From contig DAMALH010000011.1 in NCBI GenBank assembly GCA_032000125.1, positions 45,588 to 109,587 of the forward strand: a stretch of DNA of 64,000 nt. Reading direction: 5' to 3'. Shown one piece after another: positions 43,276 through 52,462 of the stretch (its first letter is position 1; each line of letters opens with the position of its first letter). The DNA comes from Dryocola sp032000125 (GTDB lineage: Bacteria > Pseudomonadota > Gammaproteobacteria > Enterobacterales > Enterobacteriaceae). Both the position numbers and the translations under genes were made by a program. The notes under the pieces are model-generated. The model did no database searches. It saw only the letters and a program-made list of their open reading frames with translations, and had not been told where the DNA came from.

Positions 43276-44472
43276 ATGCGCGAAGATTTTTACCAACAGA
43301 TAACCTCACAGCTTGATAACGCACGTCTGGAAGGTCTTTTTAAAGAAGAACGTATTATCACCTCGGCGCAGCAGGCGGATATCACCGTCGCTGACGGCAG
43401 CCACGTTATTAACTTCTGTGCCAACAACTACCTGGGACTCGCGAACCACCCGCAGCTTATCGAAGCGGCGAAGCAGGGGATGGATAAACACGGTTTTGGT
43501 ATGGCTTCCGTGCGCTTTATTTGCGGCACGCAGGACAGCCATAAGGCGCTGGAAAGCAAGCTGGCAGGATTCCTGGGAACGGACGACGCCATTCTTTATT
43601 CTTCCTGCTTTGATGCCAACGGCGGGCTGTTTGAAACGCTGCTTGGGCCGGAAGACGCCATCATTTCTGATGCTTTAAACCACGCCTCTATTATCGACGG
43701 TGTGCGCCTGTGTAAAGCGCAGCGTTATCGCTACGCTAACAACGATATGCAGGAGCTGGAGGCCCGCCTGAAAGAGGCGCGCGCGGCCGGTGCTCGCCAC
43801 GTCATGATTGCTACCGATGGCGTCTTCTCAATGGACGGCGTGATTGCCAACCTGAAAGGCGTGTGCGATCTGGCGGACAGCTACGATGCGCTGGTGATGG
43901 TCGATGATTCGCACGCGGTAGGTTTTGTTGGCGAAAATGGCCGTGGAACCCATGAATACTGCGACGTGATGGATCGCGTGGATATCATCACCGGCACGCT
44001 GGGCAAAGCGCTGGGCGGCGCTTCCGGCGGCTATACCGCGGGCCGCAAAGAAGTCATTGAGTGGCTGCGTCAGCGTTCCCGACCTTATCTTTTCTCTAAC
44101 TCTCTGGCTCCGGCGATTGTTTCCGCCTCGATCAAAGTCCTGGAAATGCTGGAGACAGGCGCTGAGCTGCGCGAGCGTCTGTGGGCCAACGCCAGCCTGT
44201 TCCGGGAAAAAATGACTGCCGCCGGATTCACCCTGGCAGGAGCCGATCATGCCATCATTCCTGTGATGCTGGGTGAAGCTGTGGTGGCGCAAAACTTTGC
44301 CCGCGAGCTGCAAAAGGAAGGCATTTATGTCACCGGATTCTTCTATCCGGTAGTACCAAAAGGTCAGGCGCGCATCCGTACTCAGATGTCTGCGGCCCAT
44401 ACCACAGAGCAGATTGAGCGCGCGGTTGAAGCGTTCACGCGTATCGGTAAACAGTTGGGCGTTATCGCCTGA
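43276..44472 (+). CDS. kbl: 2-amino-3-ketobutyrate coenzyme A ligase
   Basis: A 398-residue PLP enzyme of the alpha-oxoamine synthase family. It splits 2-amino-3-ketobutyrate, the product of Tdh, into glycine and acetyl-CoA. The PLP lysine is in the ITGTLGKALGGASGGY motif, and MVDDSHAVGFVGENGRG is the upstream PLP-contact region. Followed ten bases later by tdh; the pair degrades threonine. Confidence 0.97.
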   Translation: MREDFYQQITSQLDNARLEGLFKEERIITSAQQADITVADGSHVINFCANNYLGLANHPQLIEAAKQGMDKHGFGMASVRFICGTQDSHKALESKLAGFLGTDDAILYSSCFDANGGLFETLLGPEDAIISDALNHASIIDGVRLCKAQRYRYANNDMQELEARLKEARAAGARHVMIATDGVFSMDGVIANLKGVCDLADSYDALVMVDDSHAVGFVGENGRGTHEYCDVMDRVDIITGTLGKALGGASGGYTAGRKEVIEWLRQRSRPYLFSNSLAPAIVSASIKVLEMLETGAELRERLWANASLFREKMTAAGFTLAGADHAIIPVMLGEAVVAQNFARELQKEGIYVTGFFYPVVPKGQARIRTQMSAAHTTEQIERAVEAFTRIGKQLGVIA

Positions 44473-44482
44473 GGGAACGGTC

Positions 44483-45508
44483 ATGAAAGCATTAGCGAAG
44501 TTAAAAGCAGAAGAAGGCATCTGGATGACGGATGCGCCCAAACCGGAAATGGGCCATAACGATCTGCTCATCAAAATCCGTAAGACCGCGATTTGCGGCA
44601 CCGATGTGCATATTTATAACTGGGATGAATGGTCCCAGAAGACCATTCCGGTGCCGATGGTTGTTGGCCATGAATACGTGGGCGAAGTGGTCGGTATCGG
44701 CCAGGAAGTAAAAGGTTTTAAAATCGGTGACCGCGTTTCCGGCGAAGGGCACATTACCTGTGGTCATTGCCGTAACTGTCGTGCCGGCCGTACCCACCTT
44801 TGCCGCAATACTAGTGGCGTAGGGGTTAACCGCCCGGGCTGTTTTGCTGAATACCTGGTGCTGCCTGCCTTTAACGCCTTCAAAATCCCGGACAATATTT
44901 CCGACGACCTGGCTTCCATCTTTGATCCGTTTGGTAACGCGGTTCACACGGCGCTTTCGTTTGACCTGGTCGGCGAGGACGTGCTGGTTTCAGGCGCCGG
45001 CCCGATTGGCATCATGGCCGCGGCCGTTGCTAAACATGTGGGCGCCCGTAATGTCGTGATCACCGACGTGAACGAATATCGCCTTGAGCTGGCGCGTGAA
45101 ATGGGCGTGACCCGCGCGGTGAACGTCAGTAAAGAAAACCTGAATGACGTAATGAACGAACTGGGCATGACCGAAGGGTTTGACGTGGGCCTGGAGATGT
45201 CCGGCGCGCCGCCGGCGTTTCGTACCATGCTCGATACGATGAACCACGGCGGCCGGATCGCGATGCTGGGTATTCCTCCGTCAGAGATGTCCATCGACTG
45301 GACAAAAGTCATCTTCAAGGGGCTTTTCATCAAGGGGATTTACGGTCGCGAAATGTTTGAAACCTGGTACAAAATGGCCGCGCTTATCCAGTCTGGTCTG
45401 GACCTTTCGCCTATCATCACGCACCGTTTTGGCATTGATGACTTCCAGAAAGGCTTTGATGCGATGCGTTCCGGGCAATCCGGGAAGGTTATCCTTAGCT
45501 GGGATTAA
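44483..45508 (+). CDS. tdh: L-threonine 3-dehydrogenase
   Basis: A 341-residue zinc-dependent medium-chain dehydrogenase oxidising threonine to 2-amino-3-ketobutyrate with NAD. The start at 44483 (GGGAACGGTC upstream) matches the known N-terminus MKALAKLKAEEGIWM. Catalytic zinc ligands (AICGTDVH, GHEYVGEV), the structural four-Cys lobe (CGHCRNCRAGRTHLC) and the Rossmann VSGAGPIGIMAAAV are intact. Confidence 0.97.
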   Translation: MKALAKLKAEEGIWMTDAPKPEMGHNDLLIKIRKTAICGTDVHIYNWDEWSQKTIPVPMVVGHEYVGEVVGIGQEVKGFKIGDRVSGEGHITCGHCRNCRAGRTHLCRNTSGVGVNRPGCFAEYLVLPAFNAFKIPDNISDDLASIFDPFGNAVHTALSFDLVGEDVLVSGAGPIGIMAAAVAKHVGARNVVITDVNEYRLELAREMGVTRAVNVSKENLNDVMNELGMTEGFDVGLEMSGAPPAFRTMLDTMNHGGRIAMLGIPPSEMSIDWTKVIFKGLFIKGIYGREMFETWYKMAALIQSGLDLSPIITHRFGIDDFQKGFDAMRSGQSGKVILSWD

Positions 45509-45527
45509 ACAGGTCGGGATAATAAAA

Positions 45528-45547
45528 AGGCCGGGAAACCGGCCTTC
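45528..45547 (-). terminator. Hairpin with T-tract on the minus strand
   Basis: AAGGCCGG-GAAA-CCGGCCTT, preceded by AATAAA on plus, so that leftward transcripts meet the hairpin followed by TTTTTATT. It should end the transcript of the two glycosyltransferase genes, although it lies close to tdh. Confidence 0.7.
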
Positions 45548-45556
45548 AGATTGTTG

Positions 45557-45592
45557 ACAAAGAAGGAAAAAGCGTGGTTTTTCCTTCTTTGT
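45557..45592. repeat. Perfect 15-bp stem hairpin
   Basis: ACAAAGAAGGAAAAA and its exact complement around the loop GCGTGG. A-rich arm on one side and T-rich on the other; not a standard GC-rich terminator. It lies in the middle of the gap between tdh and the glycosyltransferases. Confidence 0.75.
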
Positions 45593-45603
45593 AATGATCG
45601 GAC

Positions 45604-45625
45604 GAAAATCAATAAATTGATTTTC
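45604..45625. repeat. 22-bp palindrome
   Basis: GAAAATCAAT-AA-ATTGATTTTC, perfect 10-bp arms, AT-rich. Could be a regulator site or part of the hairpin array. Confidence 0.6.
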
Positions 45626-45691
45626 CTTGTTTTATAAATGACGGCATCTTTTAGTTTTGTCACGCCGGACGTTTTGTCATCAGTCTCAAGG

Positions 45692-45711
45692 CCGGGAAAC
45701 CGGCCTTTTCT
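45692..45711 (+). terminator. Second copy of the GGCCGG hairpin, T-tract on plus
   Basis: The same 20 bases as 45528-45547, but followed by TTCTTTAGG on plus. It should end the rightward kbl-tdh transcript, ten bases before the end of the opposing gene. Confidence 0.7.
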
Positions 45712-45720
45712 TTAGGTTCG

Positions 45721-46641
45721 CTACTCGCCTGCGGTTTGCTTTTCCGCATCTGTGAGATAGCGCACTTTACGCGTGTAATCCTGGCCCTTAAACAGCAACT
45801 CGCTATCAGGCGAGGCAAGATATTTCTGCCATTCGGACAGCGGGAAACCGCCGTGTGCGCCAATCACTTCTTTCGGGATTACGGATGGCGTGCCGCCGAT
45901 TTTCTTCGATACAGGCCAGTTCATCCAGTCGCCAAGATTCACCGTGCGCACATCCAGCATATCCAGCAGCGCGGCCAGCGGTAACTGATCGGTAGGCGGC
46001 TGGCTGTCGTCCATCAGCTCCCAGGTGTCCTGGAATAACGTCAGCCATAACGGACAAATTCGCCGCCAGGTTTTGCTTGTAGCGGCCAGGAACGCACCGT
46101 TTACGTGATCGACGATATACGGACGCACCGTATCTTTGTAATAGGCCGGAATTTTTTCGGCAGGAGCGCCAGCCAGCTTGGCAATCATTTTGCCCTGACG
46201 GAAACTGGAGTAGATATGCTGCTCTTCGATTTTAAACTTTGGCATTTGCAGCAGGTTGAGGTCGGAATCGATCATCAAAATACCGTCGGTACGCGCCTGC
46301 ATAGGCGCATTCAGTTTAACCAGTCGGCTAAGGTAGATTTGTTTGTAGCGATAATCTTCTTCGCGCTGGGGTAAATTGAGAGTTGCTACACGAGTTTTGG
46401 GCGGTAATTCACCAAATTCCTCAGCCGGACGATCGGAAACAATGACTATCTCTTCCACATCCGGAGCGAAACGAGCGGCAAACGTCGCCGAAAGTAGCCC
46501 TTCTTCAATATAATCCGCACCGGTGCAAGGAATAACGATAGACGTCACCGGCACGGCGTTCGAGCCGGAAGCGGGATCCTGATAAGGGATATTATGTCGC
46601 GCCGTAATATGGCGATATTTCGCATTCAGAAATTTAAACAT
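45721..46641 (-). CDS. Glycosyltransferase-like protein, unassigned
   Basis: A 306-residue protein with a nucleotide-sugar transferase-like layout: VTSIVIPCTGADYIEEGLL, then IVIVSDRPAEE, and an acidic motif GILMIDSDLNL that may bind the metal-donor complex. It ends in a basic tail. It partners the GT4 gene upstream, whose stop overlaps its start by eight bases. The pair fills the slot that holds yibD/waaH in E. coli, but this protein does not look like YibD. Probably a surface-polysaccharide or core enzyme; substrate unknown. Confidence 0.6.
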   Translation of the reverse strand: MFKFLNAKYRHITARHNIPYQDPASGSNAVPVTSIVIPCTGADYIEEGLLSATFAARFAPDVEEIVIVSDRPAEEFGELPPKTRVATLNLPQREEDYRYKQIYLSRLVKLNAPMQARTDGILMIDSDLNLLQMPKFKIEEQHIYSSFRQGKMIAKLAGAPAEKIPAYYKDTVRPYIVDHVNGAFLAATSKTWRRICPLWLTLFQDTWELMDDSQPPTDQLPLAALLDMLDVRTVNLGDWMNWPVSKKIGGTPSVIPKEVIGAHGGFPLSEWQKYLASPDSELLFKGQDYTRKVRYLTDAEKQTAGE

Positions 46642-47866
46642 GGCTTTTCCGGTTTGGTTTTACGGCGTTAAGAACGGATTCGACGCCGGCAACGTAATGT
46701 TCTATTGCATAATTATCAATTACGCACTGATGGGCTTGCTGAGTTAGGGCATCACGTAAGGCGCTATCCTGCCATACCGCCTGCAGATGTGATGCCAGGG
46801 TCGGGACCTCGCCATAAGGGTAAAGCAGGCCAGTACGGCCAGAATCGATAAGCTCCCCCGTTCCGGTCACGTCCGAGCCGATAACAACGGTCCTGAGCAG
46901 CATAGATTCAAGCACCACCCGCGGCAGGCCTTCGCTTTTTGAGGCAAGGATAAAGGCGTCAAAAGCGGCGAGATAATCCAGGGGATTATTGCGAAAGCCG
47001 GTGAAAATAACGCGGTCGGCAAAGCCATAGTCGCTTGCCTGCTGCTGTAGCCTATCTCTTTCCGGACCTTCGCCGACCAGCATAAATTTCCATTTAGCTT
47101 CGGGGTGCTGCTGCGCAAAGCGGTGTAAAGCCTCAAGCGTATGCTGGCAGGATTTGCGCGGGATAAGCGAGCCGATGCTGCCGAACACAAAGGTGGTCTC
47201 ATCCAGCCCTAATGCGTCACGTATGGCTTTTCTATCCGGCAAAGGCTGGTGAATATCAATCGCGTTGGAAACGGTAGTGCACAGCGATTTATTTACGCCA
47301 TGCTGAACCAGAACACGCTCAACGCCATGGGAAACGGCAATTACCGCCTGCGCCACCCGATTGACCGTTTGCGCAATTTGTTCTGTCATGACGGGCTCAA
47401 TACGGCAATGCTGCACGACGGCAACGTCCAGATCGGCTGCCGCAAGGTAACCCTCCATATTGGAACCCGGCTGGTTGTTCATATAGAGGATTTCGTAGCC
47501 GTCACGCTGCAGCAGGTTGCGAATGCGCTTCGCGTTGGGGTTGATGCGCCACTGCTTATCAACGATCTCTGCAACCTTTTTGCGCCCTGAACGGCTAAAG
47601 AAAACGAAGGCGCGGGCCGTTTCTTTGCTGATTTTTGCCCAAAGCGGTTGCCTGGCCTGCGGCAGAAAAACGATAGGGATCCCGATGCCGTTCAGCACCT
47701 GCTCAATGGTTTCACCTTCTCCACGCGCGTAGTTGTAGTAAAAACAGCAGGTGATATCAAACCGTTGGCGGTCGATACGCTTGAGGAGCTCCAGCATGCT
47801 GTTGGTGCCGCCTCCCCACTCTTTACCGTTATCCAGCAGGAGAACTTTACGCCGTTGTTGCGTCAT
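46634..47866 (-). CDS. Family 4 glycosyltransferase, unassigned
   Basis: A 410-residue GT-B enzyme: VLLLDNGKEWGGGTNSMLELLKR near the N-terminus (acceptor side), then VFGSIGSLIPRKSCQHTLEAL and the donor site SKSEGLPRVVLESMLLRTVVIGSD with its E-x7-E. It leads the two-gene leftward unit with the unassigned transferase-like gene. Position beside kbl-tdh and the LPS cluster suggests a role in LPS or another surface glycan. Confidence 0.75.
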   Translation of the reverse strand: MTQQRRKVLLLDNGKEWGGGTNSMLELLKRIDRQRFDITCCFYYNYARGEGETIEQVLNGIGIPIVFLPQARQPLWAKISKETARAFVFFSRSGRKKVAEIVDKQWRINPNAKRIRNLLQRDGYEILYMNNQPGSNMEGYLAAADLDVAVVQHCRIEPVMTEQIAQTVNRVAQAVIAVSHGVERVLVQHGVNKSLCTTVSNAIDIHQPLPDRKAIRDALGLDETTFVFGSIGSLIPRKSCQHTLEALHRFAQQHPEAKWKFMLVGEGPERDRLQQQASDYGFADRVIFTGFRNNPLDYLAAFDAFILASKSEGLPRVVLESMLLRTVVIGSDVTGTGELIDSGRTGLLYPYGEVPTLASHLQAVWQDSALRDALTQQAHQCVIDNYAIEHYVAGVESVLNAVKPNRKSHV

Positions 47867-47957
47867 TGAAGACCGGTTCCCAGTTGAGTTAATCAGCCAG
47901 CATTATAAGGGTTCAGTACTCAGGTTTATACGCTGCGTTTGAGCGGTCAGGCGAAAT

Positions 47958-48914
47958 TCAGGCCTGGGGTTTGCTCGTTCCCCACCCCTGCCACTGATGC
48001 CGCACGTATTTCACCAGCGTACTCTGGCTGATGCTGTCGCTGAGTACGGCGAAGTAGGCCGTCGCGTAGACCGGGTCCAGCGGCTTTTTAGGTTTGCAAA
48101 GTTTCACGCCGCTGAAGGGATTGCGCGGCTGTTGTACCGGCTTGCCTGGTTTACCCGGGATCGCGTTGTTCGGCGTAGAGGTATCCACCTGTGGTTCATT
48201 TAACAGGCTGCTCGGGCGTACCAGCGTGATATCCGGCGGCAGGTTATAAATCACCTGCTGTAACACGCGCACCGTGGTTGGATGCGGATGGCCGATGGCA
48301 ATGGCCGATCCATTACGGCGTGCGAGCGCAACGGCGCGGTTAAACTGGAAACGGATATCGGCTTCGTTCTGCGTATCGTCGAGAAAAACTTTCCGCTTGA
48401 TAACCTTAACTTTTGTTCCCGCTGCGGCACGCATCGACTGGCTGTTGCCAATGGTCATGCTATCGAGAAAATAGAGATTGTATTGATCCAGCGCCTGCAT
48501 CACTTTTTGCATGCCGAACAGGCTCGAGGTCATGGCGCTACCCATGTGGTTATTCAGCCCCACGGCATAGGGCACTTTGTTGACTGCCTCACGGATAATG
48601 TGCTCGATCTCGCTGCTGCTCATTTCCGGTCGCAGGGTGTTTTTTTCCAGCGGCTGTTTGCTAAGCGGGGCCATGGGCAGATGAATCAGAACTTCATGCC
48701 CGGCATTATGAGCTTTAGTCGCCATTTCACGGGCATGCGGAGCATCAGGCAGAACGGCGACGGAGACATCAGAAGGCAGCGCGAGCACCTGGTTTTCCTG
48801 ATGTGGACGATAACCAAAGTCGTCGATCACAATCGCCAGTTTGCCGGCATAAACGGAAGGTGCCAGCGCCAGCGCGCAGGCAAGAGATAAAACAACGTGA
48901 CGAAATTGAAGCAA
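47958..48914 (-). CDS. yibQ: Divergent polysaccharide deacetylase YibQ
   Basis: A 318-residue exported protein (signal peptide cut near VYA-GKLA) of the divergent polysaccharide deacetylase family, with KLAIVIDDFGYRP, LPMAPLSKQPLE, GLNNHMGSAMT and FLDSMT motifs. It is located directly after envC, three bases apart, as in E. coli. Substrate and role are not settled; a Pro-rich linker near residue 250 is notable. Confidence 0.9.
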   Translation of the reverse strand: MLQFRHVVLSLACALALAPSVYAGKLAIVIDDFGYRPHQENQVLALPSDVSVAVLPDAPHAREMATKAHNAGHEVLIHLPMAPLSKQPLEKNTLRPEMSSSEIEHIIREAVNKVPYAVGLNNHMGSAMTSSLFGMQKVMQALDQYNLYFLDSMTIGNSQSMRAAAGTKVKVIKRKVFLDDTQNEADIRFQFNRAVALARRNGSAIAIGHPHPTTVRVLQQVIYNLPPDITLVRPSSLLNEPQVDTSTPNNAIPGKPGKPVQQPRNPFSGVKLCKPKKPLDPVYATAYFAVLSDSISQSTLVKYVRHQWQGWGTSKPQA

Positions 48915-48917
48915 AAC

Positions 48918-50201
48918 TTATCTTCCCAACCACGGCTGTGGATTGACTGCCTGGCCCTGGCGACGAATTTCGAAATAGAGTGACGGGCGGCCCTGACCAC
49001 CACTGTTACCTACCAGCGCGATGGGTTGGCCGGCGCGTACCTGAGTGCCGACGCTGACCAGCGCGCTCTGGTTATAACCATACAAGCTCATATCGCCTTT
49101 ACCGTGTTCTACCACCACAACCAGCCCATAGCCCTGGAGCCAGTCGGCGAGAATCACACGTCCGTCGGCGATGGCTTTGACTTCTGTTCCTTCGCCCGCT
49201 GCGATAACGATGCCTTTCCAACGTAGTTCACCCTGGAGCTGTTCGCCATAACGGTGCAGCAGAGAGCCGCGTACCGGCCAGAATGCCTGTCCCCGTGGAG
49301 ATCCAAGCCCGCCGGTTCGTGACATAAGCGAGCGCTCATCCTGCGTTGGCTTATAAGTGCTTCCTTTGCTTGCGGCTTCTTTTTGTCGATTACGAACTTG
49401 TTCTGCTTCCCGCGCTTCTTTCTCGGCACGAGCTTTCGCAGCGGCAGCGGCCCGGGCAATTTGATTCTGCAGGCGGGATTCGTTCTGGCGCATCTCGCTC
49501 AGCTTCTGCTGATCCTGCTGGATTGAAGACTCAAGGCCGGCGAGGGTTTTTTTACGTTCGTTACGCGCCTCTTCAAGCCTGGCCTGCTGGGCTTGCCGAT
49601 CGTAAAGCAGCGTTTGCTGTTCCGTTTGCTTAGCTTCCAGCGTCGCTTTTTGCTCGTCGACTTCCGCTTTGGTTTGCTTAAGCGCTTCTATCGTTTGCTG
49701 GCGAGCCGCGTTCAGATAACCAAAATAGGCTTGCAGGCGCTGTCCGCGCTGGCTCTCTTCACCGCTCAGAATTAATTGAATCCCCGTATGCTGACCCTGA
49801 CGGAAAGCCGCATCAAGCTGCGCTGCCAGGTTACGCTCCTGGGCGGCCTGCTGTTTTTGCAGCTTCACGAGAGAAGCATTCATGGTTTCAATCTGGCCGT
49901 TAAGCGTGGCGAGGGTGTTTTGGGTATCGCGTAATTTACGGCTTGCCGCAGCGATTGCCTGTTCCTGCTCTTTTAACTGCGCAAGAAGCGTCGAGCGTTG
50001 CTGCTGCTGCTGGCGTACCGCACGCTCTTTTGCGGCGATATCCTGCTGGATAGATTTCAGTTGAGCGCTGTCATCCGCATGGCTTGAAAAAGGGCATAGC
50101 AATACGCCAGCGCTAAGTACGCTGGCGTAGATAACGGGCCTGACTGAAAACCGCTTCGGCTTCACGACCCATGTTATTGAAAAAATCGCCTTTCCCCTCA
50201 T
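48918..50201 (-). CDS. envC: Murein hydrolase activator EnvC
   Basis: A 427-residue periplasmic activator of the amidases AmiA and AmiB at the division site. It has a signal peptide (PVIYASVLSAGVLLCPFSSHA), a long coiled coil (about 45-280), and a C-terminal LytM domain lacking some catalytic residues (KGIVIAAGEGTEVKAIADGRV, VVVVEHGKGDMSLYGYN). The start is uncertain: where the shorter E. coli protein begins, this sequence has ATA, so the ATG at 50201 is used; a GTG at 50165 is another option. Follows gpmI by nine bases. Confidence 0.93.
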   Translation of the reverse strand: MRGKAIFSITWVVKPKRFSVRPVIYASVLSAGVLLCPFSSHADDSAQLKSIQQDIAAKERAVRQQQQQRSTLLAQLKEQEQAIAAASRKLRDTQNTLATLNGQIETMNASLVKLQKQQAAQERNLAAQLDAAFRQGQHTGIQLILSGEESQRGQRLQAYFGYLNAARQQTIEALKQTKAEVDEQKATLEAKQTEQQTLLYDRQAQQARLEEARNERKKTLAGLESSIQQDQQKLSEMRQNESRLQNQIARAAAAAKARAEKEAREAEQVRNRQKEAASKGSTYKPTQDERSLMSRTGGLGSPRGQAFWPVRGSLLHRYGEQLQGELRWKGIVIAAGEGTEVKAIADGRVILADWLQGYGLVVVVEHGKGDMSLYGYNQSALVSVGTQVRAGQPIALVGNSGGQGRPSLYFEIRRQGQAVNPQPWLGR

Positions 50202-50210
50202 GGGGAGGGA

Positions 50211-51758
50211 TTATTCCACGATGAACAGCGGCTTGCCAGTCATCTCTTGCGGGATTTCCATGCCCATCAGGCTTAGCATGGTCGGTGCGATATCAGAAAG
50301 CTTGCCGCCTTCTACCGCTTTCACGTGGCGATCGCCGATGTAAATCAACGGTACCGGCAGGCTGGTATGCGCGGTGTGCGCCTGTCCTGTCGCCGGGTCC
50401 CGCATCTGCTCTGCGTTGCCGTGGTCAGCGGTGATCAGCAGTTGGCCGCCGGTTTTTTCTACAGCGCAAACCACCTGCGCGATGCAGTCGTCAAGCGCTT
50501 CAACAGCAGAAATTGCTGCTTCGTACACGCCGGTATGGCCGACCATATCGCCGTTAGGATAGTTACAGATGATGGTGTCGTACTTGCCGCTGCCGATGGC
50601 GGCCAGTAATTTTTCAGTCAATTCTGCAGAGCTCATTTCGGGCTGCAGGTCGTAAGTCGCCACTTTTGGCGAATTAACCAGTACGCGGTCTTCACCAGCA
50701 AACGGCTCTTCAACGCCGCCGTTATAGAAGAAGGTAACGTGCGCGTATTTTTCGGTTTCGGAAATACGTAGCTGGGTTTTTTCATGCTTCGCCATCCACT
50801 CGCCAAAAGTATTGGTCAGAGAAGCCGGTGGGTAGGCGCAGGCAGTTTTGATGTCGGCCGCGTATTCGGTCAGCATCACGAAGTCGCCGAAGTTAACTAC
50901 TTTTTTGCGTGCGAAGCCGTCAAAGTCAGTATTTACAAACGCGCGAGAGATCTGGCGCGCGCGGTCAGCACGGAAATTCATGAAGATCAGGGCGTCGCCG
51001 TCGTTCATCACCGCTTCTGCTTCACCTTCGGCACGAATGACCGTTGGCTTTACAAATTCATCGTTTTCATCGCGGGCGTAAGCGGCTTCAAGGCCCGCCG
51101 TTGCGGTAGCGGCCTGATAGTCGCCTTTAGCCTGGGTCAGCAGATCATAAGCCAGCTCTACGCGATCCCAGCGGTTATCGCGGTCCATGGCAAAGTAGCG
51201 GCCAATAATTGAAGCAACGCGGCCTTTGCCAACGGCGGCGAACTTATCGGCAAATTTTTTCAAAGAGGAGGCAGCGCTGCGCGGCGGGGTATCGCGACCG
51301 TCCAGGAAAGTGTGCAGATAGATGGCCTGCGCGCCGCGCTCTGCGGCCAGTTCGATCATCGCCAGGATATGCTCTTCATGGCTGTGAACGCCCCCTGCGG
51401 AAGCAAGGCCCATAATGTGCACCGCTTTACCAGCCGCAACGGCCTTATCTACTGCCGCCGTCAGTACCGGATTTGCGAAAAAATTACGTTCTTTAATTTC
51501 AACATCCAGACGAGTCAGATCCTGGTAAACGATTCGGCCAGCGCCGAGGTTTACGTGGCCGACTTCGGAGTTACCCATCTGCCCGTCAGGCAGGCCCACT
51601 TCCAGGCCTGACGCATTGATCAGGGTATGCGGACGCCGGGCCCACAGAGTATCCATAACCGGGGTTTTAGCGTTCAGGATGGCATTATCCTGCTGCTCTT
51701 CGCGATGGCCGTAACCATCCAGAATTACCAGAACCATAGGTTTTTTAGTAACCGACAT
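50211..51758 (-). CDS. gpmI: Cofactor-independent phosphoglycerate mutase
   Basis: A 515-residue manganese-dependent iPGM interconverting 3- and 2-phosphoglycerate. Metal ligands and the catalytic Ser (MGNSEVGHVNLGAGRI) of the alkaline-phosphatase superfamily are present, plus ITADHGNAEQM and HTAHTSLPVPLIY near the C-terminus. Full length. It heads the gpmI-envC-yibQ leftward operon and is divergent from yibN. Confidence 0.97.
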   Translation of the reverse strand: MSVTKKPMVLVILDGYGHREEQQDNAILNAKTPVMDTLWARRPHTLINASGLEVGLPDGQMGNSEVGHVNLGAGRIVYQDLTRLDVEIKERNFFANPVLTAAVDKAVAAGKAVHIMGLASAGGVHSHEEHILAMIELAAERGAQAIYLHTFLDGRDTPPRSAASSLKKFADKFAAVGKGRVASIIGRYFAMDRDNRWDRVELAYDLLTQAKGDYQAATATAGLEAAYARDENDEFVKPTVIRAEGEAEAVMNDGDALIFMNFRADRARQISRAFVNTDFDGFARKKVVNFGDFVMLTEYAADIKTACAYPPASLTNTFGEWMAKHEKTQLRISETEKYAHVTFFYNGGVEEPFAGEDRVLVNSPKVATYDLQPEMSSAELTEKLLAAIGSGKYDTIICNYPNGDMVGHTGVYEAAISAVEALDDCIAQVVCAVEKTGGQLLITADHGNAEQMRDPATGQAHTAHTSLPVPLIYIGDRHVKAVEGGKLSDIAPTMLSLMGMEIPQEMTGKPLFIVE

Positions 51759-52006
51759 TGCAAGGCCTCTTAGTCAAAGACAAAAAATTTGCGTAATTTT
51801 ACTACAGGCCTTACCGGGAAATAGCCGCAGAAGATCAAAGAAAGGGGCCGGACCGGCAATGGTTTATTCCGGTCAGCGTCATTTTTTTCGTAACAGCACG
51901 CAGAATCCACAATACATCATGCTGACTGGCTGTAATTGCCACAATGCGAAGGTATACTCCTTGCCTGGTTTTTTTCTCATTACTCAGTCGGGAGTTATCA
52001 CCCCCC

Positions 52007-52438
52007 ATGCAAGAAATTATGCAATTCGTTGGTCGTCATCCCATACTTAGTCTGGCGTGGGTTGGTTTACTGGCCGCCGTGCTTTTCATGACCTTTAAGG
52101 GATTAACCTCAAAGGTGAAAGTGATTACCCGTGGTGAAGCCACGCGCTTAATCAACAAAGAGGATGCTGTGGTGGTTGATGTGCGCCAGCGTGATGACTA
52201 CCGCAAAGGCCATATCGCGAACTCGCTCAACGTGCTGGCAAGCGAAATCAAAAGCGGCAACTTTGGTGAGTTGGAAAAACACAAAGCTAAACCGGTTATC
52301 GTGGTTTGTGGCAACGGTATTTCTTCCCAGGAATCAGCAGCGCTGCTGACGAAAGCCGGCTTTGAGCACGTAACCTTACTTAAAGAAGGTGTTGCTGGCT
52401 GGAGCGGGGACAACCTGCCGCTGGTCCGCGGTAAATAA
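52007..52438 (+). CDS. yibN: Membrane-anchored rhodanese-like protein YibN
   Basis: A 143-residue protein: one N-terminal membrane helix (LSLAWVGLLAAVLFMTFKG) followed by a rhodanese domain with the active-site Cys in VIVVCGNGISSQES. Start at 52007 matches the family length and avoids the long leader that begins at 51944. First gene of the yibN-grxC-secB-gpsA group. Confidence 0.93.
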   Translation: MQEIMQFVGRHPILSLAWVGLLAAVLFMTFKGLTSKVKVITRGEATRLINKEDAVVVDVRQRDDYRKGHIANSLNVLASEIKSGNFGELEKHKAKPVIVVCGNGISSQESAALLTKAGFEHVTLLKEGVAGWSGDNLPLVRGK

Positions 52439-52462
52439 TCTGAACGTATTCTGAGGTAACCC

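Noticed and set aside
43828..44601. 257-codon minus-strand open frame opposite kbl/tdh
   Set aside because: Long only because it mirrors the codon bias of kbl; composition unlike a real protein.
48282..48890. 202-codon plus-strand open frame opposite yibQ
   Set aside because: Shadow of the well-supported yibQ frame; no ribosome-binding site or domain.
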